Positions 9,882 through 21,999 of a stretch of DNA of 64,000 nt are shown piece by piece. The notes below the pieces were generated by a model that did no database searches, was not told the DNA's origin, and was given only the letters and a program-made list of their open reading frames with translations. Numbering within the stretch: position 1 is the first letter of the stretch; every line of letters begins with the position of its first letter. Position numbers and translations under genes: made by a program. The stretch is from Syncephalis plumigaleata (taxonomy: Eukaryota; Zoopagomycota; Zoopagomycetes; Zoopagales; Piptocephalidaceae), in NCBI GenBank assembly GCA_025201365.1, contig JAIXMF010000018.1, positions 62,001 through 126,000 of the forward strand, read 5' to 3'.

Positions 9882-12800
9882 ATGTCACTTAACCGTGTCG
9901 GTACAGTACGTGGTGTACCGCCAGCATCACTAGGTAAGCTATTATTTGGCTCATCCTTGTCTCTTGCACGACCTTCATCACGCGTTAACCCTTGCATCTC
10001 TCGTAGGTGGTGCAAGTAGTAGTAGTGCTGCTGTTGCTGCTGCTAGTGGCAGTGGCAACTTACTTCACCTCACACCTGAAGAGGCGCACATTTATGCTCA
10101 ACTGTTCAACTATGCCGATAACGAGCGTGAAGGTGTTCTTCGTGGACAGAAAGCCGTAACGTTCTTTCAAAAGTCTAAGCTACCAGCAAGTGTGCTAGGC
10201 GAGGTAAGTCAAAATAATAATAGTAGTAGTTCTATTACAAGCTAAATAGTACAACTTCGCCTTTTATCTCGATCCACTAACGAACATGACTGGTACGCGT
10301 TTATTCGTGTTGTCACGCTTTATAATGATAGATCTGGCAGATTGCCGATTATGAGGATCGTGGCGCGTTAACACAGGGTCAATTTAATATCGCGTTAAAG
10401 TTGATTGCATTAGCACAGGATGGACGTGCAGCTACCGTGGCTAATTTGAATTCAGGCAAGTAATAGTGGGATATCATTCTATTTTACTAGATGATGTTAT
10501 AAGCTAACTATATACTCATTGCTATAGAGGCATCACTACCTATCTTTGGTGATCTCTATCTTGAACCGTATGATCCATCGGATCCAAAACGTAATCTACT
10601 TAATGTTACTACTCCATTGCCACCATCTGCATTATCCGCTGGTCCTAGTGGTGCCAGTACGGCAATGGGAAGTATGGCGGGTCCTGTCATGCCTTCACCA
10701 TCTCTAAGGGCGACAACGGCATCACCGTTACCTGTAAGCAATGATCCCATTGGACCTGAGGCACGTAGTAAATTTGCACGCATGTTTGCTAGTTGTCAGC
10801 CAGTTAACGGTGAATTGGATGGTAAGTGACGTGGCATTGATTGAAACAATTGGTATTAACAAGCTTATACGACTATTAGGTGAACGAGCCAAAGCCATAT
10901 TTATGAAATCGAAATTACCAATGGAGAAACTAGGGCAAATCTGGTACATATATCTCATATCTCATAGCTGATAGCTGATATACTAATCAGTTATTCATAA
11001 TAGGACATTGGCCGATACTCAGAATCGAGGTCGTTTAGATGTTCACGAGTTTACTATTGCCATGTATTTGATTCAACATACGATGGATGGTAGTTTGAAA
11101 CAATTGCCTGCTCATCTACCCAATGGTTTCTACCCTAGTACTTCGACACCAGCATCTAGTTCAATAGCCGGATCTCCTGTTATACATGCCCCACCTTCTG
11201 GTACAGTACCGCGTTATCACGCACCAGCAGATCGAGCAATACCTTCGGGATCGATGACAATGTCGCGTATATTGTCGAATCGCAGTAATGATGCACGAAA
11301 TTCCATGTTCCCCTCAGAGAATTCATCACCAATGAGTACTGCTCCCTGGGATGTGACATCAGAACAACAGGCAACATTCGGTCGTTACTTTGATGGATTG
11401 GACCAAGGACAGCGTGGATTTATTGGGGGTAAGGAGGTGGTACAAGTTGATTAATGGATATACTCATTGACATTACGGTAATAGGTGATGAAGCAGTTCG
11501 ATTCTTCTTAAACTCAAAGTTACCCGAAAGTGTACTGGCTCATATTTGGTACGTGTAGATGTGATACTAATACAGGATAGCATTGTCACATCATATGAAA
11601 TAGACTAATGAATTGGTAATTAGGGATCTTGCTGATATCAATAAATCAGGCCGATTAACACGAGATGAATTTGCAGTAGCGATGCACTTGATACATCGTC
11701 AACTACGTGGTCAACCATTGCCAAGTGCACTGCCGAACAGTTTGATCCCACCTGCTATGCGTACAACCACGTCAACTCCCGTATTGGGTAAGGAATGAAT
11801 AGTATCTAGAATGTGTATTTAGCGTGTTAACCATCGACATAGGTCCATTTGATCCTAACTTATTCTCTGGCAATAATGGTAGTGCCACTATGCCAGTACG
11901 ACGTGAGTTGATAGAGCATTGAATTATATATTGTCATTTTATCTAATAACGTATTTAGGCGGCTCTAATATCATGATGCCAGCTGCAGATCCATTTAGTA
12001 CAAATGATTCACCATTTGGTATGGGCACCGTGCGACGTGGTAGTGTACCAGCAGCACCTAAACCAAATTATCCAGAAGCATTAATGGATTTATTCGCAAC
12101 ACCGATTGAACCAATTACGGTTGGACAAGTGAAGTGTAAGTATATCGATTGATCTAGTTAGTTAGTTAGTTGGTTAATGAATTGTCATATTAGCACCGGC
12201 AGAATCAACAGGTGACCTGTTCGATATTAATGGCGAGGATATACCGGCTGATAACTCCGTTGTCACTCAATCAGCAGCCACGGCACCTGATACATCTTCA
12301 ACTAACACGGAAGAAGACGGCAAGTTTGCAGATATCCGTCGATTACAACGAGAGATTGCCGAGCAACAACGTGAGAATGAATTGATCAAACAGCAACGAG
12401 CGACGGAGGAAGCAGACGCACAACGAATTGCTACTGAACGTCGTGATCTTAGTGTTCAATTAGCGCAATTGAAATCCATCTACGCCTCTGAATCGAAACA
12501 ACTAGCCGATATCCGTGCCACTTACGAGACAGAGAAGCAACAGCTTGACCAAGATCGTACAGATGTCATGAATACAGAGCATGAACTTTTACTGGTACGC
12601 AAGGAGAAAACCGATTTGGAATCGCAATTACTACGCGATAGAGAGGAGAATGCCAGCCTTCAGAAACGTTTACGTGATGCCAATGAAGAGCTGGAACGAT
12701 TACGCTTGAATATGGTGGGATTGAAGAAGGACGCACGATTGGCATCAGCCCTACTGGATGCCAATAAACAATCGTTAGATAAGGCAGAGACCGAGAAATA

Positions 12801-13800
12801 TGAACTACAAGAAGGTGGTAACGGCGGTGGATTGAAGGTGAGCTCACCTACGCACTCGGCCATCTCGGCTCCTAGTTTCGACGATCCATTCGCAGGTTTT
12901 GAAGACTCGTTTAAAGCATCACCGCGTGCTTTATCCGACAGTGCCAAGGATGAAGGGCAGGAGACTACGAGTAGTGGCATTAATGCATTTGATCTGGCCG
13001 CTGCTTTTGGTGATCCTGTAGAAGTGGCTGTCAATGTACCATTACCGACTAGTCAGAAGGGCTCGACAACTACGCCATTTACACCGGCCACATCGAGCGT
13101 TGCAGCCAATCTGTTCGCCACATCATCATCGGCAGTCTCACCGCCACACTCATCGTCTAGTCAGCATGGTTCATCGACGATGCTACGTACGGAGACATTA
13201 CCGTCTGATTTCGATGCGTTATTTGCAGATATGGATCAACCAACAGCAACAACAGCAACTAGTAACACATCAACTACATCAAGTAGGGCTGCAGCATCAC
13301 GTAAACCATTTGACTTTGATACTGCATTTAAGAATGCTGATTTCGGATTCGATACCTTTGCCGCAACACCATCATCTACTGCTGCATCAACACCGGCCAA
13401 ACTAGCGGGAAGACGACCTGCACCTAGTCCACCGACATCTCGTCGATCAATAGCATCGGCATCATTACCTGGCTCTGATATTCTAGATCGCAATGATAAA
13501 GACAATGAATGGCCAACGACTACCACCAATACAATGGTGACAGATCCAACACTTAAGCGAACGGGTAGTGTGACCCTTGAGGATTCAGATAATGATTTCG
13601 AGTCACGTTTCCCTGCTCTACCGGGCGGCCTTTCCTCCACACTACCACAAGATTCCTCGGTACTACTCGAGTCGACACCGCAATCACAAACATCGCAATC
13701 TCATACAAAGGAGGATGTCGATAAAGCATTTGATCTTCCGGTTAAAAAAGAAGATGTGCCACTAGGATTTGAGGATGCATTTGGTGACATCAAATCGTAA
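9882..13800 (+). CDS. EPS15/Ede1-like endocytic scaffold with three EH domains
   Basis: Eleven exons (9882-9933, 10007-10203, 10332-10455, 10528-10821, 10880-10943, 11004-11428, 11485-11548, 11624-11787, 11843-11902, 11959-12135, 12194-13800) give 1,075 residues. EH domain 1 (about residues 30-110) has [23 protein letters not shown] 2 has [23 protein letters not shown] 3 has [23 protein letters not shown] domains bind NPF motifs on cargo adaptors. A coiled coil of about 140 residues follows (about 12320-12810), then an acidic Ser/Thr-rich tail with DPF/FxDxF-like motifs ([22 protein letters not shown]) of the kind that bind AP-2. This order matches Eps15/Ede1, early factors of clathrin-coated pits. 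Intron 3 has a GC donor (TTCAG/gcaagt). No UBA or UIM motif seen. Confidence 0.9.
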
Positions 13801-13972
13801 TTGTGTCTACATCATCATTATTAATAAACATCGCGATTAGTTCATTATTAAAAAGCACAGCTAAAGTGTATAAAATGAGATATTAGCACTCTCACTTGTT
13901 CCTAAATTTTGATACCATGTCGTTAAACATCCACTCCTTTTTTCCAACACCTATAATACTCGACCTATAGCT

Positions 13973-15685
13973 ATGACTAGTACGAATAACCCTAATGACT
14001 ATAATACCTGTAACTACCGGGAAGATTCCAATAGGCAAGAGTGCCCGGTATGCTTTGAGAACTTTCTAGGAGACGAGCCGGCATTTCTTCACCATGTAGA
14101 TAGTCATTTTACAGAATCAGACCAAATACCAACTAGTCAGTATGATAGTGGTGCGTCCACTTCATTGTTAGCAAGTAGCACGATCAATAGGAACGATAAT
14201 GCTATAGATAAATCATCAGAATCATCGAATAATCATGCTAGTAATAATGATACTTTATTATCGCATTGTCCCGTATGTCAAATGGTCTTGAAGGGACCGG
14301 CCGATGAACGGGAACTTCATATAGAATCTCATTTCACAACTAGCAGAACAGAACAAGGACCATTAGCACCAGCATCTACTAGTCATCTATGTAGTTATTG
14401 CGGCAAATTGGGTAAATACTAGTAATATTCATTTACTATGTCAATAACTTGATGAATGTCTATTGATTGAATAGTATCTAATGATGAATGGTCTGCTCAT
14501 AAAGATTTACATGTGGCACAAACATTGCAGCACGATATTAATGATGACAATGGTGATACTGCCGCAGCAACACTAATGGTTGGGAATACTAATGAGGTAT
14601 GATATATAGATAGATTATAACTAATACTTACACGTATATATATATCTAATGAATGTATTAGCTAGTGGATATAGCAATGAATTCGATGGAGGAACAAGAA
14701 ACCACAAATACACCTACGACCTTTTGTAATATACAACGATATCAAACTAATGTTACATTAGGTAATGAATTATTGATACACATGTAAATATGAATACTAA
14801 TCGACTTTATCATTGTAGGAGTATTGAACATAATGAAGGAACGATTAGAGGGAAGAGCCAATCTATGTGACACGAGTATATCACATATTGTTAGTGGTGT
14901 TCCGGATCGTCGATGGGGTTGTGGCTACCGTAATATTCAAATGTTCATGTCTGTCTTAGCACGACAATATCCGGATCGGATAGCGCGTGTCATGGAAGTA
15001 GTAGAGATACAGCGGTGTATCGAACAAGCATGGCACAATGGTGAGTTATAGTAAGTTCTATCGGATGACAATCGCAAGTCTAACTATACAGTGTAGGCTG
15101 GGATACAGCTGGTGCTCAACAACTCGGCTATCGCTTACAAGGCACAGGTCAATGGATTGGTGCCACGGAGGTGTACACGTTCTTCTCGTCTCTCGGCATA
15201 AAGTAATCATAATAATAGTCTAGTTACATTTAATGAGTATACTATACAATTGTCTAACATGATGCATGTTTAGGTGTCATATCATTGATTTCCATCAACC
15301 TACCGGTGTACATAGACAACATACTGCGATATTTCAAGTGGTGCGGGAATACTATACCACGGATTCCACATCTATGACATTAGGCACAGTGGATCATTCG
15401 GTTTATTTGACGGGAAAGCCTCCGCTTTATCTACAACATCAAGGCCATAGTAGAACTATAGTAGGAATAGAACAGTTGACAAATGGAACGCAATATCTTC
15501 TGTTATTCGATCCAAATATACCTGTACCAATGGATTTGAATCGACGCTCACGACGATGGTTGCACACATTTCGATGTGACCTACAGCAATTATCGCGTTA
15601 TTCGCAGTATCAATTGCTATATGTTGATCCACAAGCTACCGTAACCACAAATGATCGTGTCATTCGATCTGTTCGTATTCCATAA
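13973..15685 (+). CDS. ZUP1: ZUFSP/ZUP1-type deubiquitinase (peptidase C78)
   Basis: Six exons (13973-14411, 14475-14596, 14662-14761, 14819-15040, 15097-15202, 15274-15685), 466 residues. The N-terminal half has C2H2-like UBZ fingers (CPVCFENFLGDEPAFLHHVDSH; CPVCQMVLKGP...HIESH; CSYCGKLG...HKDLH). The C-terminal half is a C78 cysteine-protease domain: RRWGCGYRNIQM carries the catalytic Cys, GWDTAGAQQLGYRLQGTGQW and IGATEVYTFFSSLGI follow, and GHSRTIVGIE with LLFDPN supplies the His and Asp region. Fingers plus C78 indicates a ZUFSP-like enzyme, which cleaves K63-linked ubiquitin in genome-stability pathways, rather than a UFM1 protease. Substrate linkage is inferred from family. Confidence 0.88.
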
Positions 15686-15785
15686 TAGAAATTAAAGAGT
15701 ACAGGTCAAATCAAATGGTACTGAGAAAATGACATGGTACATTTTAAATCTGTAAAAAAAACATTATCACCAACTGCCACCAGTA

Positions 15786-16860
15786 CAGTGTTTTTCCATC
15801 CAATTTGCGCATTTATCCTTTAACATTTGCAGTTTATTAATAAATAGATTTACACAATTGTTAACATCATCATCACATTGCTATTATTATTGAGTAGTTG
15901 TCATTGCCCTAGCAGTTGAGGGAAATGTTAATGATAGCGATATCACATATTGCAATCAGTGATATTAATAATAGACATGTTGATAGAACTTACATACCTT
16001 GGATGCAAAGTGATAACCATTACGGATAAGTTATTTCTCGTTGCTTAGTTTCTCGTTGATGCATTGATCCTCCTTTTCTCGAGCACCTGAAGGTAACACC
16101 ATTAATGAAATGTATCTAGAGGTATACATAATCCTTTCTGAGATGCGCTCCTTATTGCTCCTTATTACTCCCCTGTCACTCTTACATCATGAGATTGGTG
16201 TTTATGTTGGTATTACAGCCATGTCCCTTCAACACTCACCATAGTTTCAATATTGAATAATGTTACATTATCCACTATAAATATGGGTCCTATTTTGTAC
16301 GAACTGAATAAACTTATCTTCACCTTCCAGTTCAATCGTCCCTATTACACTCTACTCACACTACCTTATTGTATATCGTCTACACATTGTGCTTGAGCAA
16401 TCGAGCAACCATAGCTCCCACACTATCAATGAGAAAGTGTCCTACTACTTGTCATGATCCCTTACGGTAAGTATATCTCATTACACTTTGATATTTATTA
16501 CAGTATACTAACTCATTATTCTATTAGATGCACACATCGAAACAATGATTAAGAGGACATGCAAGTTAAAGGACTCGAGTATCGTGTATGGAATCGGGGT
16601 TATGGTTGCTCGTCTGGATTTCATTCAAATCACCAAATGCCTTCCTAGTGGAACCGATGTTCCAACACACCCTCATCCAAGTGTCGTTGCTTCCAATCAT
16701 TCAAGACAAGGAGGACAAGGACATCAAGGAACCAAACAACAAATAACAATTCATCCGTGATAGTTATCGCTATCTACACCCCAAAATACTTGTAAGTGTA
16801 AACTATTATTTATTCGTAAAAACAAAAGGCTAACTGCGCAAATTGGATGGAAATAGCCTG
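15786..16860. mobile_element. Long MITE relative (copy 3) with internal cargo
   Basis: 1,075 bp between TA dinucleotides. Left end CAGTGTTTTTCCATCCAATT (then TGCGC), right end GCGCAAATTGGATGG (then AAATAGCCTG): about 27-bp imperfect inverted ends, same family as the short copies. The outer about 150 bp on the left are the shared MITE body (inverted). The inner 0.9 kb is unique to this copy in the window and contains a TATAAATAT box (about 16280) and a small spliced ORF. No transposase seen, so it is non-autonomous. Confidence 0.7.
16455..16760 (+). CDS. Possible small cargo gene inside MITE copy 3
   Basis: Two putative exons. ATGATCCCTTACG ends at a GTAAGT donor (about 16468) and joins at acceptor CTATTAG (16527) to DAHIETMIKRTCK..., giving an 82-residue product ending in an HPHPS and Gly/Gln-rich tail (GGQGHQGTKQQ). 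A branch-like TACTAAC lies in the intron. No family recognised. It could be a captured host fragment or a chance ORF; the only support is clean splice sites and an upstream TATA-like box. Confidence 0.3.
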
Positions 16861-17157
16861 TAAAAAAAAGAAGAAAAAATGCATTCCTTTCTTTAGTCTT
16901 ATATCACCAACATATATTCAACTCATGGTCCTATACATTACAGAATATTATACGAGCAAAATATCGCACAGCGTTAACGCTTTCGTCCACTTCGACATTT
17001 CGTCACAAGTGGCAATGGTTATGCGATGCCTTAAATGTAAATTTTCACTCCCCATTATCGACTGATGGATAAAATTTGTTAATTTTCTTTATTGGTCAAT
17101 AAAAACATTATTTCTCTCTCTTTCTTTAGTCTTATTCCACCAATCCACATTGCCAAT

Positions 17158-18565
17158 ATGTTGCGTGCAGTGTAAGTTCCTATGATTACCGCGTAGATGA
17201 TCGTTAACACTTGTTGAATCGAGATAGTAAGCCTAAGAATGCTCGTTCTAAGCGTGCTCTACTTAAGAGAGAGCCAAAAGTTATAGAAAATGCAAAAACC
17301 GCACTTTTCATTCGATCAGCCAATACTAGTCAGTTGGTTAACGATGCGCTCACTGACCTGGTAAGTGTGATTACCTTGCATTTGTCTGTTTATTACTTTG
17401 TAACTGATAGTCAACGTGTACTAGTATTTGTTAAAGAAGCCGCAAGCACTTCACTTCACGAAAAAGAACAATATTCGTCCGTTCGAAGACGAGACATCGA
17501 TTGAGTTTCTGTCGCAAAAGAATGATGCCTCACTCTTCGCCGTGGGATCCCATTCGAAGAAACGACCGCACAACATTGTGCTGGGCCGTATGTTCGATCA
17601 TCACTTGTTGGACATGATCGAAATTGGTCTAGATCGATTTGTGTCAATGAGTAATTTCAAGGTAATGTCTCGCTTCTGCCGTTGTATATTGACTACATAT
17701 TATAAATGCATTGCGCTAACAATGATGATTTAGACCAAGAAATGCGCGTCAGGCATGAGACCTTGTTTGATATTTAATGGCGATCTATTCGATCAACAGG
17801 AGGAATACGTTAAACTAAGAAACTTACTATTAGATATCCTTTTATGCGAGTATTATGATTATGATTATTATTGCTAATAGAGTATAGCTGTGTCGATATC
17901 TTTAACCCTAATTGTATGATACATTTCTTCCAGGGAGAGAGAGCAGATGCTGTTAATCTAGAAGGATTGGAACACGTTATAGTTGTTACGGCGGGACCAA
18001 TGCCCGAACCGAATAAAATGGGTCGTGTATTTCTACGTGTGTACACGGTGCAACTACGCAAGTCTGGCACGAAACTTCCTCGAGTGGAATTAGAGGAGAT
18101 GGGTCCATCCATGGATTTCACCATGCGTCGTACACAATTCGCGCCTGACGAGGTGATGAAGCAAGCCCTTCGTGTACCGGCCGAGATTAAGGTTGGTGTT
18201 TCATTGAGTATGTACGCCTTATTAGCAGCGCTAACATGATGTCATTGTAGAAGAAGAAGGTGAAGAACGTCGAACACGATGAATTAGGCGATCAATTCGG
18301 TAGAATCCACATGGAACGACAAGACTTTAGTCAATTGCAAACACGTAAGATGAAGGGATTAAAACGACGAGCCGATGAAGATGACGACGAGGATACGGCA
18401 TCGGATAATAATGACGAAGATGGTGACAATACAACGAATGGTCATATGACAAGTGTTCCAGCAATGAGTATGGCTAGCATATCGGCATACGACGATGATG
18501 ATGATATGTCAGCCAAACCATCTCGTAAGCCAAAGGGCAAGGGAAAACGAACGCGTTCCAATTAA
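17158..18565 (+). CDS. RPF2: RPF2 ribosome production factor (Brix domain)
   Basis: Six exons (17158-17171, 17228-17360, 17425-17661, 17734-17833, 17923-18191, 18251-18565), 355 residues. Rpf2 with Rrs1 recruits 5S RNP to pre-60S particles in the nucleolus. The N-terminus MLRAVKPKNARSKRALLKR, the following YLLKKPQALHFTKKNN, and the Brix-domain stretches FDHHLLDMIEIGLDRF and LLLDFFQGERADAVNLEG are diagnostic. The C-terminus is lysine/acid rich (KKKVKNVEH... KGKGKRTRSN). The fourth intron (17834-17922) is not GT-AG: reading it as ATATCCTTTT...AC restores LLLDFFQGE exactly. The first exon is only 14 nt. Confidence 0.95.
17834..17922 (+). other. U12-type AT-AC intron in RPF2
   Basis: The 89-nt intron begins ATATCCTTTT, the exact U12-type AT-AC 5' splice consensus. 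It carries TCTTTAAC (17899-17906) as the U12 branch site and ends GATAC 17 nt after the branch A. Removing it joins TTA-G/AT-TTC-TTC, giving LLLDFFQGE as in Rpf2 proteins. No GT-AG pair in this interval restores that text: the best alternative (donor GA/gtatta, acceptor GTATAG) leaves a 38-nt intron and inserts about 20 extra residues in the Brix fold. Confidence 0.88.
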
Positions 18566-18685
18566 ATTAGATTAGTAAACTTTAATGAACATTTACATTT
18601 TAGTACGCGAGCACTTATGGTATACTAATGAAAATGATGAAAACGTAAAGTGGTTTATTATTGCTATTTTCTTTTAATATTGATA

Positions 18686-20180
18686 TTAAATTCGTTGTTT
18701 GACATCCTCTCCAATGACATCCGTCCATCGTTTACCATTGAGCTCTTGAACAATTTCATCTTTAATACGTCGTACAATGCCTGGTCCTTCGTAGACCATG
18801 CCAGTATACAATTGAATGGTTGTGGCACCGGCACGCGCATACTCCAAAGCATCCTTACCGCTTTGCACGCCACCGCAAGCGATGAGTGGCACGGTGCCAC
18901 CCGTTAAGCGGTACATTTCCCTTAGACAGTGCAGCGTCATTGGACGTACGGGTGGACCACTTAGACCACCGGTCTCACGAGCCAATACTGGATCTATTCG
19001 TTAAATTGTACATCTATTAGCATCACATCTTAATCTATTATGTGGTGACACATCATCACTTACCGCTCTTTAGTGTACTAGGTCGTTGTACGGTTGTATT
19101 AGCTACGATAATACCATCAAGTTGACAATCGTGCACTACTGCTGCAATATCTTGCAGTTCACCATCCGATAGATCGGGTGCTATTTTAACCAACAATGGT
19201 GGACGTGGTTCGGCCAATGCATCGCGTGCTTGTTTCACCTCTTGCAGTAGATTGAAGAGAACATCCTTGCGTTGCATACCACGTAGTCCTGGTGTATTCG
19301 GTGACGACACGTTAACTACAAGATAATCAGCGAGATGGCCAAGTCGTTGTACACCTAGCACGAAATCATGTCCTGAATCCTCGGGTGACGTTTTATTCTT
19401 GCCTAAATTAATGCCAAGTAGACGCTGCTCGTAGAATGATCGATACGTGTCGAGTTTACCATACGCTCTATGATGACGTTTTCGTGTTCGTAAATGCTCC
19501 AACACCGCCTGATGTCCCTGCGAGTTGAATCCATATCGATTGATGATGGCGTTGTCCTCGGTTAGACGGAAGACTCGCGGTTTTGGATTGCCAGGCTGTG
19601 GCTCGGGTGTTACTGAACCAATCTCTACGGTACCGAATCCTAGATTGAACATGCCATCGATACATTCGGCATTCTTGTCGAAACCAGCCGCCAATCCAAT
19701 GGGGTTAGTTAATTCGCGACCCCATATCTAATAAAGTGGAACAGATATGATCGATGTTTAGTCATGATAATGAATTATTACTTCATATTACTAGTAGCTC
19801 TTGTTGATTCGACTTACCGTTACGCGTAGCGTGTCGTCGTCTGTTTTCCAATCACGCGGGACTATGCCCCATTTAGCCGTGTCTACCGCCCATCGGTGTG
19901 CTTGTTCCGCGTCGAGAAAGTAGCGCATAAGCGGAGTGACGACATAACGATGTAGACCGGCGCGTGAATCAAAGCTATACACGGTGAAACCGACAGCTAG
20001 TGCGGTGGCACCCGCCACGTAAACAGGACGCAATACGCGACGTGTCACGCTAGGGTGGTGATTCGATTCACTGGCATAAGTACGGGCTTGTCTCGTCCAT
20101 TGACCGCTCGAACCAAGTAGAGAAGGGCGACGCGTTGTATGCGTCACAAACGACGCTACCTTGTAGCTGCGAGCAAACAT
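18686..20180 (-). CDS. URA9/DHODH: Dihydroorotate dehydrogenase, class 2, mitochondrial
   Basis: Three exons (19818-20180, 19064-19727, 18686-18993), 444 residues. Catalyses the quinone-linked oxidation of dihydroorotate to orotate in pyrimidine synthesis. The N-terminus is a mitochondrial presequence rich in Arg/Ser (MFARSYKVASFVTHTTRRP), followed by one transmembrane helix (VYVAGATALAVGFTVYSF) and the small quinone-tunnel domain, which defines class 2. The FMN barrel shows NPIGLAAGFDKNAE, GSVTPEPQPGNPKPRVFRL, NRYGFNSQGH, NVSSPNTPGLRGMQ (catalytic Ser region), PLLVKIAPDLSD, ANTTVQRP and LIACGGVQSGKDA. All family motifs are intact. Confidence 0.96.
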
Positions 20181-20535
20181 TTCGCTTCACAGTCTGTCAA
20201 GGTAAACGAAAGGGAGGGGAGACAGAGGAGAAACGAGAAGCAATAAAGAGTAAGTGAGTGGAAAAAGAAAGAAAAAACCAATGGTTGCAAGTATTAAGAC
20301 GTAATAACATGAATGGTCATTATACCTAAACATCACTACACGTCATTAGTATATCATGTAGATTGGAGACAGATCTTGATGATTCCATTGAGATAATTCA
20401 GTAATTGGTATGTTAGCTAGCACGACTACTGATTGCATCAACTATAGATTGTAAGGAGATCATGTATAGATGACTTTTTATTAAGTAGATGATCTTGAAA
20501 GCAATCTTCTATTGTTGCAAGACAGTATTCATTTG

Positions 20536-21652
20536 TTACATTGGCTTATTGGATGTCATGATAGTGTTCAGTAGACATTTACTAAGTATTTGATAGGAAA
20601 TACGTTTCGCTTGATGTCTAGTAAGTATATTCTCGGGCGATATCTCATCGGATTGAAATCTGTATAGCGTACATCATACACAATTATATTAGACATGACA
20701 AATATCCAAATGATAATCGATGATTGCTAGTAGTAGTAAAAGTAACAGTGACTTACCCTAAGCGTTGATAGAATGTATGGGCAGCCTTGTTAACTATACA
20801 TAGCAATGAGTAACAACAAATAAATAATAGATGTCGCGTAATTACCTTTTAATACGGTAAGCATAATCTTCACCATATGCCATTGTCTAGCGATCTTTTC
20901 CAATTCTTGCATTAGAACACGTCCTATACCTTGTCCTTGGATGGAAGACATCACTTGTAATTCGTAACTATCGATATGATCCATTAGTTTGACACTATGA
21001 TGGTCTATTCCTTCTTTATACGCAAGTCATTGTTTACCAGTAGAGAACAGGAATCATATCATCCGAGGTCATTTGCTCTTCCGTGTCGAATCGAAACATG
21101 GTAAATGCCACCGGTATTTGTTCTACTTCTTGACTAGACTCTATCATCGTCATTATTGATTCACTAGATTCAGCTATGATAAAGCGCGAATCATCATGGA
21201 ATAGCTCGGCTTGTTTCTCTCTCGAATCCCATCCCCAATCTGCTTTCATATACCTAATTGAATAATAATAATAATAATAATAATGAATAAGCAATGTATA
21301 CGAGTGATGATGATGATGGAAATCATATAGACTACATTGAACGCATATTATTCTTTACCAGCTGGTATATCCATTCCTTTTGATCTACAGATAATTCATC
21401 TGCTTTATAAAGTCGTATTGCTATTTGGTTGCTATTATCGAAAGCATTAATATTCATATGATTATCCTGTATATCCGTTTCTTGTATACCTGTTAACTGC
21501 TACTGTTCGTGTTTGACAAAGCCATGGTGCTGGTTGTTTAGACTAGTATTGTACATTCAGTCATTTACACGTTGAATACTATCACTACAAGCTAGCTATA
21601 CCTTGGTTGCCTTATTGACGAGTAATTCTGACGAAGACTCTGGTGTTGTCAT
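20536..21652 (-). CDS. NAA40: NAA40/NatD histone N-alpha-acetyltransferase
   Basis: Six exons (21602-21652, 21336-21496, 21038-21253, 20846-20967, 20757-20793, 20536-20659), 236 residues, all phases closing. NatD acetylates the N-terminal serine of histones H4 and H2A. Diagnostic stretches: IRLYKADELSVDQKEWIYQL, NNMRSMY-MKADWGWDSREKQ, VAFTMFRFDTEE, the acetyl-CoA loop SIQGQGIGRVLMQELE and IMLTVLK-VNKAAHTFYQRLGF, then DEISPEN. The intron-1 acceptor is GTAGCAG just upstream of TTAACAGG; the nearer CAG sites would put a stop in frame. Confidence 0.88.
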
Positions 21653-21999
21653 AGTTGGTATAGAAAATGATAGAATAAGGAAAATGATGAATCAATTAAT
21701 TAAAAAAAACAACATTTTACGATACTAACAGATTTTATTTAGTGGATATCCTTCTCAACATCATCAGTATATTCGATATCAAACAACAAGCTTCATAGTA
21801 ATAATAGTTATAGTTATAGTAATGCTGATCGCTAGCAACTAAAGAAAGGAATGAATAGATGGAGGAAAACTGAATATAATAGTTGCTATTCTTATGTCTT
21901 GCTAACTCCTTGAGATTAATACGATAGCAGGGCTATAATGGAAGTGAGGCAAGTTTGATATCATCATTATCATCACTTCAACGCTAGTTCATGCGCTTA

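Noticed and set aside
17867-17918. GT-AG splicing (donor GA/gtatta, acceptor GTATAG) in RPF2
   Set aside because: Intron would be 38 nt and add about 20 residues inside a conserved Brix segment; the AT-AC reading restores the family text exactly.
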